From contig NW_026973748.1 in the NCBI RefSeq assembly GCF_035594125.1, positions 62,001-126,000 on the forward strand: a stretch of DNA of 64,000 bases. Direction: 5' to 3'. Positions 59,477 to 64,000 of the stretch are shown here, one piece after another. The position numbers and the translations under genes were made by a program. The DNA comes from Scylla paramamosain (Eukaryota; Arthropoda; Malacostraca; Decapoda; Portunidae). Within the stretch, counting starts at the first letter, position 1. Each line of letters opens with the position of its first letter. The notes under the pieces are model-generated. The model saw only the letters and a list, made by a program, of their open reading frames with translations, did not search any database and was not told the DNA's origin.

Positions 59477-60573
59477 AATCACGTGATTCAGTATTTTATT
59501 ACCAAAGAAGCTCAAAAACACTTATAATATACGTTTTTGGTAATGTTGTTCTGTTTATTTATATTCTGTATAGATTGTTGTACCTAACATGAGGAAAAAT
59601 CCCATTTGTTTGGTTAATTTGTGTGCATTTTGGCGTTCTTTTTTTTTTGGTTCTTTTAAAACTATAAAACACTCATTATACACGTTTCTCGTAATGTCCT
59701 TTTCTTTCCTAATATAGAGTGCTTTATATCCATTTTTGCATTTTTTTGTAGGTAACAAGCTCAAAAATACTCAAAATGTATCTTTTTGGTAATGTTATTC
59801 TATTTCTTCATAAAGGTTGGTTTGCATCCGCTTTAGCGTTTTTCTACGTAAAACACTGAAAAGACACGTTTTCAGTAATTTTCTTTTGGATTCACATATT
59901 GGCTGACTTCCATATTATTTATCGTTTTAGTGCCTAACATGCTGAAAACACTGAAAAGACAGGTTTCTGGTAAAGTCGTTTAACTTCCCTATATAGGTGG
60001 CTTTGGATGCACTTTAGGGTTTGGTACATAACAATCCGAAAAAGAAGCTATAAATAACTCTTTTGGTAATGTTCTTTTTTCCACATAAATTCCCTGAAAT
60101 TTGGCAGAATTTTGGCATCTCGGTACCTATAAGGATAAATAACAAAAAAAAAAAAAAAATAAATAAATAAAAAATCCAATTTTTAAAATTTTTTGTTAAT
60201 TATTTTTTTTATCTAAATAAAGAGTGTTATTTGTGGGTTTTAGCTTTTAGGTACTGAAAAAAATTAAAAAAAACACTCATAATACACGTTTATCGTAATA
60301 TCCTTTCGTTTCCCAAACATAAAGTTATTTGCATGTATTTAAGCGTTTTTATAGATATCATGATCAAAAACACTCAAAATACAAGTATTTGGTAATATTA
60401 TTCTGTTTCTTTATAAAATGTATTTTGCATGCATTTTAGCGTTTTGGTATGTAAGGCGCTCAAAAACACTTAAAGGCAAGTTCTTGGTAAAATTTGCTTT
60501 TATTCCTATGTAATGTGATTGACCTTCCTTTTAGTGCTTTATTGCGTAACACGTTCAAAAACACTCAAAAGAC

Positions 60574-63500
60574 ATGCAAGGCCTCGCATATGAGGAAATT
60601 AAAGACCTTACCAGAAATCTGTCTTTTGAGTGTTTTTCAGCATGTTAGGCACCAAAACGATAAATAATAAACAACTCACTCTATGTGGAGTTCAGGAAAT
60701 TATATGAAATAAGAACATTATCAAAAAAGTTAAATTTAGCTTTTTTTTTCGGACTGTTATGTACCAAACCCCTAAAGTGCATGCAAAGCCACCTATATGG
60801 AAAAATTATACCTCTTTGCCAAAAAACTGTCTGATGAGTGTTTTTCAGCATGTTAGAACCAACACGATAAAACCCAAGGAAGTCAATCTATATAGGAATC
60901 CAACACACAATTACTGAAAACGTGTCTTTTCGGAGTTTTACGTACGCTAAAGCGGATGCAAACCAACCAAAATGAAGATGTAGAATAACATTACCAAAAA
61001 GGTATATTTTGAGTGTTTTTGAAATTGTTACATACAAAAAACGCGAAAATGGATGGAAAGCACTCTATATTGGGAAGCAAAAGGACATTACGAGAAACGT
61101 GTATAATGAGTGTTTTATAGTTTAACAAGAACCACAAGGCAAAAAACGCAAAAACTCGTGTATATAAAGAAGTTTCTTACATTCCAAAATGCTGAAACTC
61201 ATGAATAAGACTTTTAATTGAGAAACAGAACTATTTTACCAAATGTGAGTATTTTGAGTGTTTTTCACATTCTTAGTTACGAAAATCCGAAATTACAAAT
61301 GAAATTAGTTTTATGTGGGAAAAAAATGACATTACCAGAAAAGTGTCTTGTGAATGTTTTAGAGTGTGATATACAACAAAGCACTAAAAAGCAGAACAAT
61401 CACATTACGTGGGAATAAAACCAACTTTTACCAAAAATATGCCTTTAAGTGTTTTTAACTCTTTATATAACAAAACGCTAAAACGCATGCAAAACACCCT
61501 TTATGGAAAAACAAAATAACATTACCAAAAGCATGAAATTTAAGTGTTTTTGATCATGTTACCTATAAAAACGCTAAAATACATGCAAAGAACCCTATGT
61601 TTGTGAAACGAAAGGATATTTCGAAAATTGTGTATTATGAGAGTTTTTAGGTTCCTTAAGTACCAAAAAGCTAAAACACACAAATAACACTCTTTATAGA
61701 GAAAAAAAATAAAATAAAATAAATGAATACAAATTTTTTTTTTTTTTTTGTTATTCATCTTCATAGGTACCGAGATACCAAAATTCTGGCAAAATTCAGG
61801 GAAATTAGGTAAAGTAAAAAAATTATAAAAAAAAAATAATTGTAGCTTTTTTCCGGGGTTATGTACCAAACCCTAAGGTGCATGCAAAGCCACCTATATG
61901 GGAAAATTACACAATTTTACCAGAAACCTGTACCAGAATTAATTTCAACAAAATTACTGAAAACGAGTCTTTTCAGAGATTTACGAAGAAAAAAGCTAAA
62001 ATAGATGCAAACCAACCAATGTAAAGAAATAGAATTACATTACCAAAAAGATATATTTTGAGTGTTTTTATGCTTGTTACCTACAAAAAATGCAAAAATG
62101 GATGGAAAACACTCTATATTAGGAAACAAAAGAACATTACGAGAAACGTGTATAATTAGTGTTTTATAGTTTAACAAGAACCACAAGGCAATAAACGCAA
62201 AAACTTGTGTATATAGAGAAGTTTCTTACATACAAAAATGATGAAATGCATGAAAAACACGTTTAATCGAGAAACAGAACTACCCTACCAAATTGTGTAT
62301 TTTGAGTGTTTTTTCACATTCATAGTTACGAAATTGCCAAATTACATGCAAAACTAGCTTTATGTGGGAAAAAAATGAGATTACCAGAAAAAATGTCTTT
62401 TGAGTGTTTTTGAGCGTGATATGCAACAATACTCTAAAAAGCAGAACAATCACATTACTTGGGAATAAAACCAACTTTTACGAAGAATTTGCCTTTAAGT
62501 GTTTTTTAACTCCTTACATACCAAAACGCTAAAACGCATGTAAAAACACCCTTTATGGAGAAACAGAATAACATTACCAAAAATATGTATTTTGAGTGTT
62601 TTTGATCATGTATTATGAGTGTTCCTTAAGTACTAAAAAAGCTAAAACTCACAAATAATACTTTATAGAAAAAAAAAAATCTTCATAGGTACCGAGATAC
62701 CAAATTCTGGAAAAATGCAGGGAAATTTTGTAAAAAAAAATCATTATGAAAAAAATAATCTTAGCTTTTTTCCGGAGTTATGTTCCCAACCCTAAAGTGC
62801 AGGCAAAGCCACCTATATGGAGAAATTACTCGAATTTACCAGAAACCTGTCTTTTGAGTGTTTTTTTTTCAGCAATTTCAACAATATTACTGAAAACGTG
62901 TCTTTTCAGTGATTTATGTAGAAAAACGCTAAAACGAATGCAAACCAACCAATATGAAGAAATAGAATATTACCAAAAAGATATATTTTTATGTGTTTTT
63001 GAGCTTGTTACCAACAAAAAATTTCGAAAATGGATGAAACGCACTCTATATTAGGAAAGAAAAAATCATTACAAGAAATGTGTATAATGAGTGTTTTATA
63101 GTTTCACAAGAACCACAAGGCAAAAAACTCAAAAACTCGTGTACATAAAGAAGTTTCTTACACACCAAAATGCTGAAACTCATGAATAACACTTTTAATT
63201 GAGAAACAGAACTAAATTACCAAATGTGTGTATTAGAGAAGTTTCTTACATACCAAAATACTGAAGCTCATGAATAACACTTTTAATTAAAAAACAGAAC
63301 AACCTTACTAAATGCCTGTATTTTGAGTGTTTTTCACATTTTTAGTTACCAAAAACCCAAATTCCATGCGGGAAAAAAATAATATTACCAGAAAATGTCT
63401 TTCGAGTGTTTTTGAGAGTGTTAGGCAATAAACCACTAAAAAGCAGGGCAATCACATTACATTGGAATAAAACCAACTTTTACCAAGAACTTGCTTTTAG

Positions 63501-64000
63501 GTGTTTTTGAGCTCATTACATACCAAAACGCTAAAATGCATGCAAAACACCTTTTATGGACAAAAAGAATAACATTACCAAAAACATGTATTTTAATACA
63601 TGCAAAGAACCTTATGTTTGGGAAACGAAAGGACATTACGAGAAATATGTATTATGAGTGTTTTTAAGTTCCTTAAGTATTAAAAAGATAAACCCACAAA
63701 TAACTCTCTTTATTTAGAAAAACTAAATAAATAAAAAATGAAAAAAATAGGATTTATTTATTTATTTTTTTTTTTTGTTAATCATCTTCATAGATATCGA
63801 GATGCCAAAATTCTGGGGAAATTCCCTGCTATTATATGATAAAAGAAAATTATCAAAAAAGTTAATTTTAGTTATTTTTTTCGGACTGGTATATACCAAA
63901 CCCTAAAGTGCATGCAAAGCCTCCTATATGAGGAAATTAAACGACCTTAAAAGAAATCTGTCTTTTGAGTGTTTTTCAGAATGTTAGGCACCAAAAAGAT
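60574..64000 (-). repeat. Satellite array, inverted block running off the window end
   Basis: After the switch at 60574 the array stays in reverse orientation to the end of the window. The HOR landmark appears reversed (TTCATAGGTACCGAGATACC) near 61757-61778 and 62683-62700, with a variant near 63788. At about 60688 the sequence leaves the path followed by the other inverted A segments: CTCTATGTGG is followed by AGTTCAGGAAATTATATG instead of GAATCCAAAAG. The next monomers are thus of a different HOR type. The reversed ACGTAAAACACTG, ACCACAAGGCAAAAAACGC and GGAATAAAACCAACTTTTAC signatures confirm the orientation. No gene is seen. Confidence 0.92.

Larger units (their letters stand above)
51661..60573 (+). 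repeat. Tier-3 satellite unit 3 (8913 bp, including a 3.0-kb retrotransposon)
   Basis: Third tandem unit, with landmarks near 53190, 54280, 55390 and 60120. Without the inserted retrotransposon (about 56.1-59.13 kb) its length is about 5.87-5.89 kb, matching unit 1. The sequence around the insertion corresponds to 44590-44625 of unit 1 (CTCATAATACACATTTCCC), which lacks the element. The insertion therefore happened after this unit had separated from the others. A poly-T run at 54998-55019 is longer than in units 1 and 2. Inverted segment A is at 51661-52140 and segment C at 59129-59476. Confidence 0.93.

Noticed and set aside
40186..60573. CRISPR-like or phage-like regular repeat array
   Set aside because: The repeat units are contiguous, diverged, about 96 bp and eukaryotic in context. 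There are no unique spacers and no cas genes.

Overview
This window is eukaryotic, repetitive, non-genic DNA. I find no ordinary host gene, no tRNA or rRNA and no operon-like layout. About nine tenths of it is one AT-rich satellite family. The rest is two copies of a jockey/CR1-type non-LTR retrotransposon, one decayed fragment of a second non-LTR element, and simple repeats. The better retrotransposon copy closely resembles elements I remember as abundant in decapod crustaceans, especially swimming crabs. That identification is from memory, not from a search.

The satellite has three tiers. Tier 1 is a monomer of about 90-105 bp. It typically runs: GTAATGTC, a T-rich piece, CATATAGAGTGCTTTGCATGC-like, TTTTAGCGTTTTGGTA, CTAACAAGCTC, AAAAACACTCAAAA, then TACACGTTT and the next GTAATGT. 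Tier 2 is a higher-order repeat (HOR) of about 1.1 kb made of about eleven distinguishable monomers. It is easiest to follow by a once-per-unit landmark, CTCGGTACCTATGAAGATGA followed by an A/T-rich linker. Tier 3 is a block of about 5.86 kb made of several HORs plus short inverted pieces. It is tandemly repeated with near identity from about 39.3 to 60.7 kb.

Layout:
- 1-8933: forward satellite, with a (TA)n tract of about 267 bp at 1683-1949.
- 8934-12384: inverted satellite, interrupted by a broken minus-strand retrotransposon (9181-12148).
- 12385-19090: forward satellite.
- 19091-19400: inverted satellite.
- 19401-30936: forward satellite.
- 30937-31680: minus-strand relic of a different CR1-like element.
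- 31681-33110: strongly diverged monomers.
- 33111-40185: forward satellite, with a small inversion near 35.0-35.2 kb.
- 40186-60573: three tandem tier-3 units. Unit 2 has a 231-bp deletion. Unit 3 carries the second retrotransposon, whose long reading frame is uninterrupted (56094-59012, plus strand).
- 60574-64000: inverted satellite to the end of the window.

The only credible protein-coding capacity is the retrotransposon endonuclease/reverse transcriptase. The many short open frames in the satellite are by-products of a monomer length near a multiple of three. The biology of interest is structural: a three-level satellite with recurrent orientation switches, palindromes at the switch points, and mobile elements that time-stamp the amplification. 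A centromeric or pericentromeric role is possible, but nothing in the sequence proves it.
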